NCBI GenBank assembly: GCA_964581365.1
Contig: CAZOOF010000010.1
Location: forward strand, 1 to 47,619
Reading direction: 5' to 3'
Source of the DNA: JAITWN01 sp964581365
GTDB lineage: Bacteria > Pseudomonadota > Gammaproteobacteria > SZUA-140
Length of the DNA: 47,619 nt
How positions within the stretch are numbered: the stretch's first letter is position 1; the number at the start of each line of letters is the position of its first letter. The position numbers and the translations under genes were made by a program. The notes under the pieces were generated by a model. It did not search any database and was not told the DNA's origin. It saw only the letters and a list, made by a program, of their open reading frames with translations. Below, in pieces: positions 8,202 to 17,900 of the stretch.

Positions 8202-9380
8202 ATGGACGGTTCTTCTCCAGCCACCGACCGCCTGATCGAACGCTACCTCGCCACCCGTGCGGAGACGGCGCGAATATGCGCCCCGCTGGAAATCGAAGAC
8301 CACGTGGTGCAGCCATGCCCCGAGGTCAGCCCGCCGAAGTGGCACCTTGGACATACCAACTGGTTCTTCGAGCATTTCGTCCTTGGACCCCGACCGGATT
8401 ACCAGCCCTCTGATCCGCTCTGGGATCTGCTCTTCAACTCGTATTACAAATCCGCCGGACCACACTGGACACAGAGGGAGCGCGGCCATCTGTCCAGGCC
8501 CACGGTGCGCGAAATCGTCCTCTGGCGTTCGCGAGTGGACGAAGCCATGTGTTCACTGCTCGAACATGGTCAGGATCCCGGAATCTCTGCGCTGGTCGAG
8601 GCGGGCATCCATCACGAACAGCAGCATCAGGAGCTGCTGATGATGGACATCAAGTACATCCTGGCCGCCAATCCGGCGCGGCCGGCCTATGCCGGAGACA
8701 GCGCACCGCCCCTCGATGCCAGCACTGCAGGATGGGAGCGCCTGACTTCCGGCCTCCGTATGATCGGCGCGCCGGCCGAAGGATTCGCCTATGACAACGA
8801 GCGTCCCCGTCATCGGGTGTGGCTGGATGAGTGCGAAATCTCACGCGCCATGGTACGCAATGACGAGTATCTGGAATTCATGCGCGATGGCGGCTACGCC
8901 AATCCGCTGCTATGGCAAAGCCTGGGATGGAACTGGGTTCAGACCCACGGCATCCATGCGCCGTTGTACTGGTTCGAGCGCGATGGCGCCTGGCATGAGT
9001 ACCAGCTGAGCGGCGTCGCGCCACTGCGTCCTGACGCTCCTGTGATGCACGTGAGCTGGTTCGAAGCCGATGCATTCGCCCGCTGGCGCGGCTGCCGGCT
9101 TCCCCGCGAGGAGGAATATGAGGCTTATCTCGAGACCCGGCCGGCCGCTTGCACACATGCCCTCTGGTGCTGGACAGCCAGCTCCTATCGCCCCTATCCC
9201 GGCTACACCCCGTTTGCGCCGCCACTTGGCGAGTACAACGGCAAGTTCATGTGCAACCAGTTCGTGTTGCGCGGCGGCTGTTTCGCCACGCCAAGCGGAC
9301 ATCTGCGCGTGAGCTACCGGAATTTTTTCGAACCCCAGCAGCGCTGGATGTTCTCCGGGATACGCCTGGCCCGCGACTGA
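8202..9380 (+). CDS. egtB: Ergothioneine biosynthesis sulfoxide synthase EgtB
   Basis: Non-haem iron enzyme joining hercynine to a thiol substrate (cysteine or gamma-glutamylcysteine) with oxygen to form the sulfoxide precursor of ergothioneine. The N-terminal DinB-like domain shows KWHLGHTNWFFE and HHEQQHQELLMMD, which supply iron-ligand histidines. The C-terminal formylglycine-generating-type domain ends with the family's RGGCFATP, SYRNFF and FSGIRLA motifs. The ATG at 8202 gives 392 residues and the usual start close to TDRLIERY; a TTG at 8181 with GGAG about 10 nt upstream would add seven residues and cannot be excluded. egtD follows 14 bp later. No egtA or egtC is nearby. Confidence 0.93.
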   Translation: MDGSSPATDRLIERYLATRAETARICAPLEIEDHVVQPCPEVSPPKWHLGHTNWFFEHFVLGPRPDYQPSDPLWDLLFNSYYKSAGPHWTQRERGHLSRPTVREIVLWRSRVDEAMCSLLEHGQDPGISALVEAGIHHEQQHQELLMMDIKYILAANPARPAYAGDSAPPLDASTAGWERLTSGLRMIGAPAEGFAYDNERPRHRVWLDECEISRAMVRNDEYLEFMRDGGYANPLLWQSLGWNWVQTHGIHAPLYWFERDGAWHEYQLSGVAPLRPDAPVMHVSWFEADAFARWRGCRLPREEEYEAYLETRPAACTHALWCWTASSYRPYPGYTPFAPPLGEYNGKFMCNQFVLRGGCFATPSGHLRVSYRNFFEPQQRWMFSGIRLARD

Positions 9381-9394
9381 AAGGAGCCTGCCAT

Positions 9395-10423
9395 ATGGAT
9401 ATCGTCGATCTCAGGGATACCGAAGCCGGCGCCCTCTCCGATACCAGGGAAGGGTTTGCACTCGACGTACTCATGGGGCTGTGTTCCACGCCCAAGCGTC
9501 TCGCTCCCAAGTATTTCTACGATGAGCGCGGCAGCCAGCTCTTCCTGCGCATCACCCGCCAGCGGGAATACTATCTGACCGCGACCGAAGCCGGGATCCT
9601 GCGCGCCCAATCGGCGGAACTGGCTCGTCAGATCGATGGAGATCCGATAACCATCGTCGAGCTCGGGCCGGGCGATGGCAGCAAATCCCGCCTGGTGATC
9701 GAGGCTTTCCTGCAAGACGGAAGAACCGTCGATTATCACGGTGTCGACATCTCTCCGCGCGCGCTGGATCAGTTATCCGGCAATCTGCCCCATCATCCGC
9801 GCCTGCGATTGCACGGAGTGGTCGCTGAATACTTCACCGGGCTGCGCCATGTGAGCGCGGATCCGGAGCGTCATCTGCTGGTGCTGTTTCTGGGTTCCAA
9901 TATCGGCAACCTCGACCGCCAGCAGAATCAGGTCTTCCTTCGCCGGCTATGGCAGCATCTGAATCATGAAGACCGGATCCTAATCGGTTTCGATCTCAAG
10001 AAGGACGTCTCCCTGCTGACGCGGGCCTACAACGATGAAGCAGGCTACACCCGCGCGTTCAATCTCAACGTCCTCGACCGCATCAACCGCGAGCTGGGCG
10101 GGAATTTCGATCTCGGCGGATTCCAGCACCTCGGCATCTACAATCCCGTGCTGGGTGCGATGGAAAGCTATCTGCTCTCAAACCGCGCGCAGGATGTCTA
10201 CATCGCTGCCCTGCAGCGCCATTTCCACTTTTCCGCCTATGAGCCGCTGCACCTGGAGTACTCGTTCAAGTTCGAGGAGGACGATATCGCCTTTCTGGGC
10301 GAACAGATCGGGTTCCGCGTCGAGAAGAACTTTACCGACGAACGCCGCTGGTTCATCGACTCGCTATGGACCGTGCTCAAGGACGAGAAAGGCGATGGGT
10401 TACGGTTCTCCGGTCGCTCGTGA
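9395..10423 (+). CDS. egtD: L-histidine N-alpha-methyltransferase EgtD
   Basis: SAM-dependent enzyme that trimethylates histidine to hercynine, the first step of ergothioneine synthesis. The 342 residues carry LAPKYFYDERGSQLF near the N terminus, the SAM motif VELGPGDGSKSRL (88-100) and FLGSNIGNL. The ATG at 9395 has an AAGGAG site (9381-9386) at 8-nt spacing. The frame is open further upstream, but that extension overlaps egtB and has no matching family sequence. With egtB it makes the minimal two-gene pathway; the last C-S lyase step may be by an unlinked enzyme. Confidence 0.94.
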   Translation: MDIVDLRDTEAGALSDTREGFALDVLMGLCSTPKRLAPKYFYDERGSQLFLRITRQREYYLTATEAGILRAQSAELARQIDGDPITIVELGPGDGSKSRLVIEAFLQDGRTVDYHGVDISPRALDQLSGNLPHHPRLRLHGVVAEYFTGLRHVSADPERHLLVLFLGSNIGNLDRQQNQVFLRRLWQHLNHEDRILIGFDLKKDVSLLTRAYNDEAGYTRAFNLNVLDRINRELGGNFDLGGFQHLGIYNPVLGAMESYLLSNRAQDVYIAALQRHFHFSAYEPLHLEYSFKFEEDDIAFLGEQIGFRVEKNFTDERRWFIDSLWTVLKDEKGDGLRFSGRS

Positions 10424-10441
10424 GCGACGACACTTCCGCGT

Positions 10442-11350
10442 CTAGCCGAAGAAATTCCCGCCTCCCACACCGAATATCTCGCCGGTGATATAGGAGGAAT
10501 CCTCACAGGCGAGGAACACATAGACCGGAGCCAGCTCGGCCGGCTGAGCGGGACGCCCCATCGGCGCCGACTTCCCGAACTGCTGGATGCTCTCCGCCGG
10601 CATGGTCGATGGAATGAGCGGCGTCCACACCGGTCCGGGCGCGACCGCATTCACCCGTATACCGCGTTCGATCGCTTCCATGGCGAGCGCTTTGGAAAAG
10701 GTCACGATGGCACCCTTGGTGGCCGCGTAGCCCAGCAGCGACGGTTTGGGCTGGTAGGCCTGGATGGATGCGGTGTTGATGATGACTGAGCCGGGCTTCA
10801 TCAGCGGCAGCGCCGCCTTGCACAGATAGAACATGGCGAACACATTGGTGCGAAAAGTACGCTCGAACTCCTCTGCGCCGATGTCCTCGATACGCGCGCT
10901 GGTGGACTGGAAGGCTGCGTTATTGATCAGAATGTCGATTCCGCCCAGTTCGTCGACGCAGCGGCTTACCAGATCCGAACAATGCGCTTCACTCCCGATA
11001 TCTCCCGGCGCCAGCACGGCGCGGCGCCCTGCAGCCTCTACCAGACGCGCAGATTCCCGGGCATCTTCGTCTTCGCTCAGATACGAGATCAGCACGTCGG
11101 CGCCTTCGCGCGCGCAGGCCAGTGCCACCGCGCGTCCGATGCCGCTATCGCCGCCAGTAATCATCACGACGCGATCACGCAGCCGATTATGACCGACATA
11201 ACTCTGCTCGCCGTGATCGGCCGACGGCCGCATGTCAGCCTCACGACCCGGCGGATGCTGCTGCTGCGCCGGATACGGGGGTCTCGACTGAATATCCCGT
11301 GGATCCTGCGCATCCCTGCCGCTGCTTCCCGCCATCGCCATCTCCTGCAT
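10442..11350 (-). CDS. SDR family oxidoreductase (YghA-like)
   Basis: NAD(P)-dependent short-chain dehydrogenase of 302 residues. A polar N-terminal extension of about 55 residues (rich in Pro, Gln, Arg) precedes the Rossmann fold, a feature of the YghA/YhdF stress-related subgroup. The cofactor motif TGGDSGIG is at 65-72, the NNAA motif in INNAAF follows, and the active-site YAATKGA has the YxxxK pattern with an upstream serine in NTASIQ. The substrate is unknown; an aldehyde or sugar is likely for the subgroup. It lies 43 bp downstream of the DJ-1/PfpI gene on the same strand, probably one operon, and converges on egtD with an 18-bp gap. Confidence 0.88.
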   Translation of the reverse strand: MQEMAMAGSSGRDAQDPRDIQSRPPYPAQQQHPPGREADMRPSADHGEQSYVGHNRLRDRVVMITGGDSGIGRAVALACAREGADVLISYLSEDEDARESARLVEAAGRRAVLAPGDIGSEAHCSDLVSRCVDELGGIDILINNAAFQSTSARIEDIGAEEFERTFRTNVFAMFYLCKAALPLMKPGSVIINTASIQAYQPKPSLLGYAATKGAIVTFSKALAMEAIERGIRVNAVAPGPVWTPLIPSTMPAESIQQFGKSAPMGRPAQPAELAPVYVFLACEDSSYITGEIFGVGGGNFFG

Positions 11351-11393
11351 GATTCAGGCTGCCGAAGTGAGCCAGCGCTCCCCCTGTCACCGA

Positions 11394-11957
11394 TCAGTGG
11401 GGCCGCTGGCCCTGGTGGTGCCCTTCGGCAAACTCCTCGATCATCTTGCGGTTGAATGAAGGCAGATCATCGGGATTGCGACTCGTCACCAGCCCCTGGT
11501 CGACCACCACTTCCCGATCGACCCATTCAGCGCCGGCATTGGCAAGATCGTTGCTGAGCGAGGGATAGGAAGTCATCTTCCTGCCCTTCACCACGCCAGC
11601 ATCGATCAGCGTCCAGGGACCATGACAGATCGAAGCGACCGGCTTGCCGGCTTCGAAGAACTGACGCACGAACTCGAGCGCGCGGCTGTTCGTGCGCAAG
11701 CGATCGGGATTCATCACGCCGCCCGGCAGCAGCAGCGCATCGTAATCACGGGCCGACGCCTGATCGAGATTCACGTCAGACTCAAAGTCATCGCCCCAGT
11801 CACTCCTGTTCCAGGCCCGTACTTTATTGTGCGGCGACACGATTTCGGTCTTTGCCCCGCTCTGCTCCAGCGCCTTGCGGGGTTCGGTCAGCTCGACCTG
11901 CTCGAAGCCATTGTCGACCAGTATCGCCACCTTGCATCCCTGCAGTTCGGTTGCCAT
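11394..11957 (-). CDS. DJ-1/PfpI family protein (protease or deglycase-like)
   Basis: A 187-residue class I glutamine-amidotransferase-fold protein of the PfpI/YhbO group, which in relatives protects against glyoxal, heat and oxidative stress. The nucleophile-elbow ASICHGPW places the catalytic cysteine at 111 with H112, and the acidic partner lies in NGFEQVE (E19 or E22). LLLPGG (76-81) is the conserved strand before the elbow. AGGAG lies 7 nt before the ATG. Neighbouring SDR and small stress-type genes support a carbonyl or oxidative stress role. Whether it acts as protease or deglycase cannot be read from the sequence. Confidence 0.9.
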   Translation of the reverse strand: MATELQGCKVAILVDNGFEQVELTEPRKALEQSGAKTEIVSPHNKVRAWNRSDWGDDFESDVNLDQASARDYDALLLPGGVMNPDRLRTNSRALEFVRQFFEAGKPVASICHGPWTLIDAGVVKGRKMTSYPSLSNDLANAGAEWVDREVVVDQGLVTSRNPDDLPSFNRKMIEEFAEGHHQGQRPH

Positions 11958-12269
11958 ATGCGCTCCTGTTTACCGCTTGCGGACAATGAATGCCGGCCGC
12001 CGGCTCACGGACCAGGCCCCATTCTTTTGGGACGGATCGCGCTGACGATGGTTCCGTCGATTCTTCAGCCGCCCCGGCAGCCTGCTCCACGGATCGGCCA
12101 GCATCCGGGCAGCCTGCCGGCGACTCTCTCATGGCGCGCTTGATGCATCTCTCAGCCCAGGAGCACATGAAGGGCCACAGAAACGAACCGTGAGCGGGAT
12201 AGGAACCGATGCGGTCGTGATTAAACCCGCGGGTCGTGATTGAACCCGAAGAATCAGGAGGATCGGGAA
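11958..12269. other. Divergent intergenic region with a tandem 17-bp repeat
   Basis: This 312-bp stretch separates the minus-strand DJ-1/SDR pair from a small plus-strand gene. I see no convincing gene in it; open frames lack ribosome sites and family likeness. Its notable content is the tandem repeat described at 12213-12248. No confident promoter hexamers were found. Confidence 0.5.
12213..12248 (+). repeat. Tandem direct repeat, two 17-bp copies, 19-bp period
   Basis: GGTCGTGATTAAACCCG (12213-12229) is followed by GGTCGTGATTGAACCCG (12232-12248), differing at one base. The 10-bp perfect palindrome ACCCGCGGGT spans the junction (12225-12234). It lies 22 bp before the start of the small membrane protein gene and could be a regulator-binding site. 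Confidence 0.7.
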
Positions 12270-12443
12270 ATGATGGATTTTCTAGCCGAATACATGCTGC
12301 TGGCGTTCACCATGGGCGCAATCCTGGGGAGCGCGATCACCGGCCACATCGTCGTGCTGCGCACGCGGCATACCACGGCGGCGATGCCGAATCGCCATGG
12401 CGCACCCGCGCCGATCAGCGGAAACCGGGCGCACGGGGACTGA
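12270..12443 (+). CDS. Small single-pass membrane protein, unknown
   Basis: A 57-residue product beginning MMDFLAEYMLLAFTMGA, with one hydrophobic helix at about residues 4-30 and a short polar, basic tail, suggesting an inner-membrane protein with a cytoplasmic C terminus. AGGAGG (12257-12262) lies 7 nt before the ATG. I recognise no family. The stop codon sits within the loop of a perfect hairpin (12432-12453). Short length keeps the call moderate, but the ribosome site, the helix and the downstream hairpin agree. Confidence 0.55.
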   Translation: MMDFLAEYMLLAFTMGAILGSAITGHIVVLRTRHTTAAMPNRHGAPAPISGNRAHGD

Positions 12444-12453
12444 GGTCCCCGTG
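12432..12453 (+). terminator. Hairpin spanning the stop of the small membrane protein gene
   Basis: Perfect 9-bp stem CACGGGGAC (12432-12440) with GTCCCCGTG (12445-12453); the 4-nt loop contains the TGA stop. There is no T-tract, so it may be an mRNA-stabilising or weak attenuator structure rather than an intrinsic terminator. Confidence 0.4.
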
Positions 12454-12537
12454 ACTCCCCGGGACCAGAGCGCCGCGCGCGCCGTTGTACCGGGCCTTGC
12501 AAGCGTGGCCGCGATCGCGCGCCGCGCTCGTTCCGGC

Positions 12538-13935
12538 TCAGCTGATCGCGACCGTGCGTCCGGCGTGGCTCCAGATCAGCTGCCAGCCTTCTGCATGCGC
12601 CTCGGCGCGGCAGCCCTCGGCGATACACAGACCGGCGACCGCGAGCAGGCCGGATTGTCCGTCCTCCGCAGCCACCCCATCGTCATCGGCGCGATAAATG
12701 AGCGGCACATGTCCACGCAGCCAGGGCGGCACACCCGCCTCCTGCAGCAATCCCTTGAGTGAATGAGCGTGCCTGCCCCGCCCTGCAGGCCGGCATTCCT
12801 CGCCGCCCCTGCGGAAGCGCACGATCAGTGGCGCGAGGTCCTGCCGTAAGCCCTCTCCTCGCACCGGCCGCGCGCTCAGAACCGCGCCTCCCGGCAGTGC
12901 GAGCGCCTGGCGCGGGTCCTCCCAGCGCAGCTCGCACCCGGCATGATCCGCAGCCAGTGGCGCCATCGCATACAGCCAGTCGCGGTAGCGGCGGATCTCG
13001 CCGCCGGGCCAGCCGATCAGCGGCATCGCATCGCTGGGCGCCGGCAGCATTTCGGTGTGCACCCGCTCGAGCTGCGTGGTGCTGGGCAATGGCAGCGACA
13101 GACTGTGCAGCCAGTAACGCAGGACATTGTCCGCGCGCGGGCGCGAGAGCGCTCTGATTCCGGTCACCGACAGCATGTCCGGATGCGGTCCCTGAAGATC
13201 CCGCAGGTCCTCCGCTGCCCGCTCATCGAGCAGAGCGGCAGCCGCCGCTGCATGTCGCGCGCTGCGGGCAAGGGTGCGGGAAGCGGCGGGCCAGTAGCGC
13301 CGCAGCCGCGGCATGATGTCATGACGCAGATAGTTTCGCCGCAGCCGGGTATCGCTATTGCTCGGATCGTCGATCCAGTCGAGTGCCGCGGCCTGGGCGT
13401 ATTCGACCAGCGCGTCACGCTCCAGACCGAGGAAGGGCCGCGCATGCGTGCCGGCAGCAAACGCATCGATCGGCGCCATCGCCGCCAGTCCGCGCGGTCC
13501 GCAGCCCCGCAGTAACTGCAACAGAACCGTTTCGGCCTGATCGTCCAGGTGATGGGCGGTCAGAAGACAGTCGCCGCTGCGCAGCAAGCCGGCGAAAGCC
13601 GCGTAGCGGGCCTTGCGCGCCGCCGCCTCGAGACCGTCTCCCTGCTGGAGATCGACCTTTACCGCCACACTGAGGAACTCGATGCCCAGCGCCGCGCAGA
13701 AGCGCTGGCAATGCGCCGTCCACGATGCGGATACGGCCTGCAGGCCATGATCGATATGGACCGCGCGCAGCGGTGCGAGCTCGCGGCGCAATCCGGCCGC
13801 GGCATGCAACAGTACGGTTGAATCTAGTCCGCCGCTGTAAGCGATCAGATAGCTCGCCGGCTGCAGTCCGGCGAGCGAGTTGGCGAGATGATCCCTGACC
13901 CGGACGAGCGCCGTCTCAGGACGACTTGTAGACAC
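12538..13935 (-). CDS. tilS: tRNA(Ile)-lysidine synthase
   Basis: ATP-dependent enzyme that converts C34 of the CAU-anticodon tRNA-Ile2 to lysidine, switching decoding to AUA; essential. The PP-loop SGGLDS is at residues 34-39 and the TilS-specific LLTAHHLDDQAETVLL segment follows at about 125-141. At 465 residues it is of the long E. coli-like form with the extra C-terminal domains. The start is GTG at 13935, overlapping the end of accA by 20 bp, so translational coupling with accA is likely. It is the last gene of the long minus-strand cluster. Confidence 0.93.
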   Translation of the reverse strand: MSTSRPETALVRVRDHLANSLAGLQPASYLIAYSGGLDSTVLLHAAAGLRRELAPLRAVHIDHGLQAVSASWTAHCQRFCAALGIEFLSVAVKVDLQQGDGLEAAARKARYAAFAGLLRSGDCLLTAHHLDDQAETVLLQLLRGCGPRGLAAMAPIDAFAAGTHARPFLGLERDALVEYAQAAALDWIDDPSNSDTRLRRNYLRHDIMPRLRRYWPAASRTLARSARHAAAAAALLDERAAEDLRDLQGPHPDMLSVTGIRALSRPRADNVLRYWLHSLSLPLPSTTQLERVHTEMLPAPSDAMPLIGWPGGEIRRYRDWLYAMAPLAADHAGCELRWEDPRQALALPGGAVLSARPVRGEGLRQDLAPLIVRFRRGGEECRPAGRGRHAHSLKGLLQEAGVPPWLRGHVPLIYRADDDGVAAEDGQSGLLAVAGLCIAEGCRAEAHAEGWQLIWSHAGRTVAIS

Positions 13936-14887
13936 CGAACCTCATGAGCCGCGCGTACCGGGAGCGAACCAGGTCCTCGGGCGTCATGCCGTCGAGCCGA
14001 TCCAGCGCCGCCTCGATGGAGCGTCCGATCGCTTTTGCGGTGGTGTCCGGATCGCGGTGCGCGCCGCCCAGCGGCTCCGGCACGATCTCGTCGATCAGCT
14101 TGAGCTCCTTCAGGCGCCGCGATGTGATGCCCATCGCTTCGGCGGCTTCGGACGCCTTTTCGGCGCTCTTCCACAGGATGGAGGCGCAGCCTTCCGGCGA
14201 GATCACCGAGTAGGTGCTGTATTCCAGCATCATGACATGGTCGCCGACGCCGATCGCAAGCGCACCGCCGGAGCCGCCCTCGCCGATGACCGTGCACACC
14301 ACCGGCACACGCAGCGCCGAGAGCACCAGCAGATTACGGGCGATGGCCTCGCTCTGTCCGCGCTCTTCCGCACCGACGCCCGGATAGGCGCCAGGGGTAT
14401 CGATAAATGTGATCACCGGCATGCGGAAGCGCTCGGCCAGGCCCATCAGGCGCAGCGCCTTGCGATAGCCTTCCGGTCTCGGCATGCCGAAGTTCCGGCG
14501 GATCTTCTCGGCGGTGTCGCGCCCCTTCTGATGAGCGATGATCATCACCGGACGCCCGCCCAGGCGACCCACGCCGCCGACGATGGCGGGATCATCGCTG
14601 TAGCGGCGGTCACCGTGCAATTCCTCGAATCCAGTCACCATGCGTTCGATGTAATCGAGCGCGTACGGCCGCTGCGGATGACGCGCAAGCTGAGCGATCT
14701 GCCACGCATTCAGTGAGGAAAAGATGGATTCGGTAAGGGTACGCGCCTTCGCCTCCAGGCGGGCGATCTCCTCACCGATATTGATGTCCTTGTCGTTGCC
14801 GACATAGCGCAGCTCCTCGATCTTCTCTTCCAGCTCCGCGATGGGCAGTTCGAAGTCGAGATAGCCATTCCGGAATTTGTTGTTCAT
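13916..14887 (-). CDS. accA: Acetyl-CoA carboxylase carboxyltransferase subunit alpha
   Basis: Alpha subunit of the carboxyltransferase that moves the carboxyl group from biotin to acetyl-CoA, giving malonyl-CoA for fatty acid synthesis; works as an alpha2beta2 tetramer with AccD. The 323 residues match the family length (E. coli 319), beginning with LDFELPIAELEEKIEELR and containing the oxyanion/CoA-binding IGEGGSGGALAIGVGD and the preceding DTPGAYPGVGAEERGQ. It lies 45 bp downstream of dnaE and overlaps tilS. The gap to dnaE contains an AAAG-rich stretch similar in style to the one beside acsA. Confidence 0.96.
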   Translation of the reverse strand: MNNKFRNGYLDFELPIAELEEKIEELRYVGNDKDINIGEEIARLEAKARTLTESIFSSLNAWQIAQLARHPQRPYALDYIERMVTGFEELHGDRRYSDDPAIVGGVGRLGGRPVMIIAHQKGRDTAEKIRRNFGMPRPEGYRKALRLMGLAERFRMPVITFIDTPGAYPGVGAEERGQSEAIARNLLVLSALRVPVVCTVIGEGGSGGALAIGVGDHVMMLEYSTYSVISPEGCASILWKSAEKASEAAEAMGITSRRLKELKLIDEIVPEPLGGAHRDPDTTAKAIGRSIEAALDRLDGMTPEDLVRSRYARLMRFGVYKSS

Positions 14888-14932
14888 GGGTGCAAGTCTA
14901 AGGTTTAAAGTCGAAAGTGGAAAGCCTGCGCA

Positions 14933-17900
14933 TCAATAGAGCACGCGCACGCCGTTGGCACCCGCCAGCGCCCCCAGACGTCCGAGGAGTTCATCGGTGG
15001 GCCGGACCCGCCATTCCTGGCCCAGCCTCATGCGCGCCGCCGCGCCGGCCCCCCGGTAATTGATCCACACCGGGCATTCCCCGCTGCGAAACGGAGCCAG
15101 CGCCTCGGCGAGGCCGCGACTGACGCTGCCATTGCCGCCCCGCTGCAGATCGATCTCGATACCGCGGGCGTAGGTGGCGCGCGCCTCATCGATGCTGAGG
15201 ATGCGCTCGGCGCTCATGCGGCAGCCGCCGCTGTACTCGTCCAGACTGACCGTTCCCTCGACCACCAGCACGCGGTCCTTCACCAGCTGGTCGCGATAAC
15301 GCTGATAGGCCTCGGCGAACACGGCCACCTCGATGCGCGCGCTGCGGTCATCGAGGACGATGAAGGCGATGCGGTCGCCGCGCTTGCTGTTCATGGTGCG
15401 AATGCCGATCATCAGACCGGCGACGATCACGGTCTTGTCCCCCTGCGGACGGAGCTCGCCGATGGTGGAGCTGACGAACCGGGACAGCTCGTCGAGATAC
15501 CGCGCGATCGGGTGACCGGTGAGGTAGAGTCCCAGCGTCTCCTTCTCGCCCTGCAGACGCACCTCCTCACTCCATTCCGGCACCTCTGCGCCCAACGCAT
15601 CCAGATGCGTGTCGTCGGCGGGGCTGACCGCTCCCCCACCCCCGCCGAACAGATCGTCCTGACCGACCGCGGCGTCGCGCAGGCTCCGTTCCGCATACTG
15701 GATCGCCTCGCCGAGCAGGCTCATCGAACGGGCGCGGTTCGCATCCAGCGAATCCAGGGCTCCCGAGCGGATCAGCGCCTCCAGCACCCGGCGATTGGCC
15801 CGCCGCAGATCGATGCGCCGGCACAGATCGAACAGGTCCGTGTACGGTCCGTTGGCCTCGCGCTCCTCCACGATGGATTCGATGGCCGAGGCGCCGACGC
15901 CCTTGATTGCGCCCAGCCCATAGAGAATGGTCTGCTCGTCATGCACGGCGAAAGCATGATCACAGCGGTTGACATCCGGCGGCATCACCGCGAGCCCCAT
16001 GGCGCGGCATTCTTCCATCAGGGTGACAACCTTGTCGGTATTGTCCATGTCCGCCGACATCACCGAGGCCATGAAAGCCGCGGGGAAATGGGCCTTCAGC
16101 CAGGCGGTCTGGTAGGACAACAGCGCATAGGCAGCCGAATGCGACTTGTTGAAGCCGTAGCCGGCGAACTTCTCCATCAGGTCGAAGATGTAACGCGCGA
16201 CCTCCGCATCGACACCGCGCTTGGCCGCGCCCGCCATGAACACCGCGCGCTGCTCGGCCATTTCCTCGGGCTTCTTCTTTCCCATCGCGCGGCGCAGCAG
16301 ATCGGCCTGACCGAGAGAATAGCCGGCCAGCACCTGCGCGATCTGCATCACCTGCTCCTGATAGAGGATGACGCCGTAGGTCGGTTTGAGAATCGGCGCC
16401 AGATCCTCGTGCGGATACTCGACGACTGCCTGTCCATGCTTGCGCGCGATGAAGTCATCGACCATGCCCGACTGCAGCGGACCCGGACGAAACAGCGCGA
16501 CCAGGGCGGTGATGTCGTCGAAGCAATCGGGCTGCAGGCGCTTGATCAGATCCTTCATGCCGCGCGATTCGAGCTGGAATATCGCGGTGGTGGCGCAGCG
16601 CTTGAGCAGATCGAAGGTCGCCGGATCGTCCATGGGTATGGCGCCGATGTCGACCGATTCGCCACGCGCGTTGACGGTCTTCACCGTGCGATCGATGATG
16701 GTCAGCGTGCGCAGGCCGAGAAAGTCGAACTTGACCAGTCCGACTGCCTCCACATCGTCCTTATCGAACTGGGTGACCGGAGCGTCGGAGCCCTGTTCAC
16801 AGTAAAGCGGCGTATAGTCGGTTAGCGCCGAGGGCGCGATGACCACGCCACCGGCGTGCTTGCCAGCGTTGCGCACCAGGCCTTCGAGCCGGCTGGCGAG
16901 ATCGACCAGGATCCGGGTTTCCTCGTCCTCGACATAGCGCTCGTAGAACGGTCCCTTTGCCTTGAGTTCCTTGCTCAGGGTGATGCCGAGTTCGAACGGA
17001 ATCAGCTTGGCGATCTTGTCGACGAAGCCGTAGGGATGTCCGAGGACACGGCCAACGTCGCGCACCACCGCCTTGGCCGCCATGCTGCCATAGGTGATGA
17101 TCTGGGACACACGCTCGCGCCCGTAGCGCGAAGCCACGTAGTCGATGACGCGGTCGCGGCCTTCCATGCAGAAGTCGACATCGAAGTCGGGCAGCGACAC
17201 ACGCTCTGGATTGAGGAAGCGCTCGAACAGAAGGTCATGCTCGATCGGATCGAGATCGGTGATCTTCAACGCATAGGCGACCAGCGAGCCGGCACCGGAG
17301 CCGCGCCCCGGTCCCACCGGCACATCGTTGTCCTTTGCCCAGCGGATGAAGTCGGCGACGATGAGAAAGTAGCCGGGGAAGCCCATCTGAGTGATGACCC
17401 CGACCTCGGTCTTCAGGCGCTCGTAGTAGACGCGGCAGCGCTCCGGATCTGCGGCGATGCCCAGCTGCTGCAGCCGCTGCTCCAGCCCTTCCCGCGCCTC
17501 CCGGGCGAAGAACGAGGCGGTAGTCATGCCCTCCGGCACCGGGAAGTCGGGCAGCACGTTCTTGCCCAGGGTCAGTTCGAGATTGCAGCGCCGGGCGATT
17601 TCCAGCGTATTCTCGATCGCCTCGGGAATGTCGCTGAACAGCTCGCACATTTCCTCCGGGCTGCGCAGGTACTGTTCCTCGCTGTAGTTGCGGGGACGGC
17701 GGGAATCGTCGAGGGTGCGTCCGTCGTGAATGCACACCCGCGCCTCGTGAGCCTCGAAATCGGCCCGGGTCAGAAAGCACACATCATTGGTCGCCACCAC
17801 CGGCACTGCGTGCTGATGCGCCAGGTCGACCGCGCGGTGCAGGTAATCCTCTTCCTGGGGACGTCCGGTGCGCTGCAGCTCCAGGTAGAAGCGGCCCGGA

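Noticed and set aside
11824..12168. A 114-codon minus-strand frame upstream of and overlapping the DJ-1/PfpI gene
   Set aside because: No ribosome site, overlaps the well-supported gene in another frame, and the product is low-complexity Ala/Arg/Ser without a domain.
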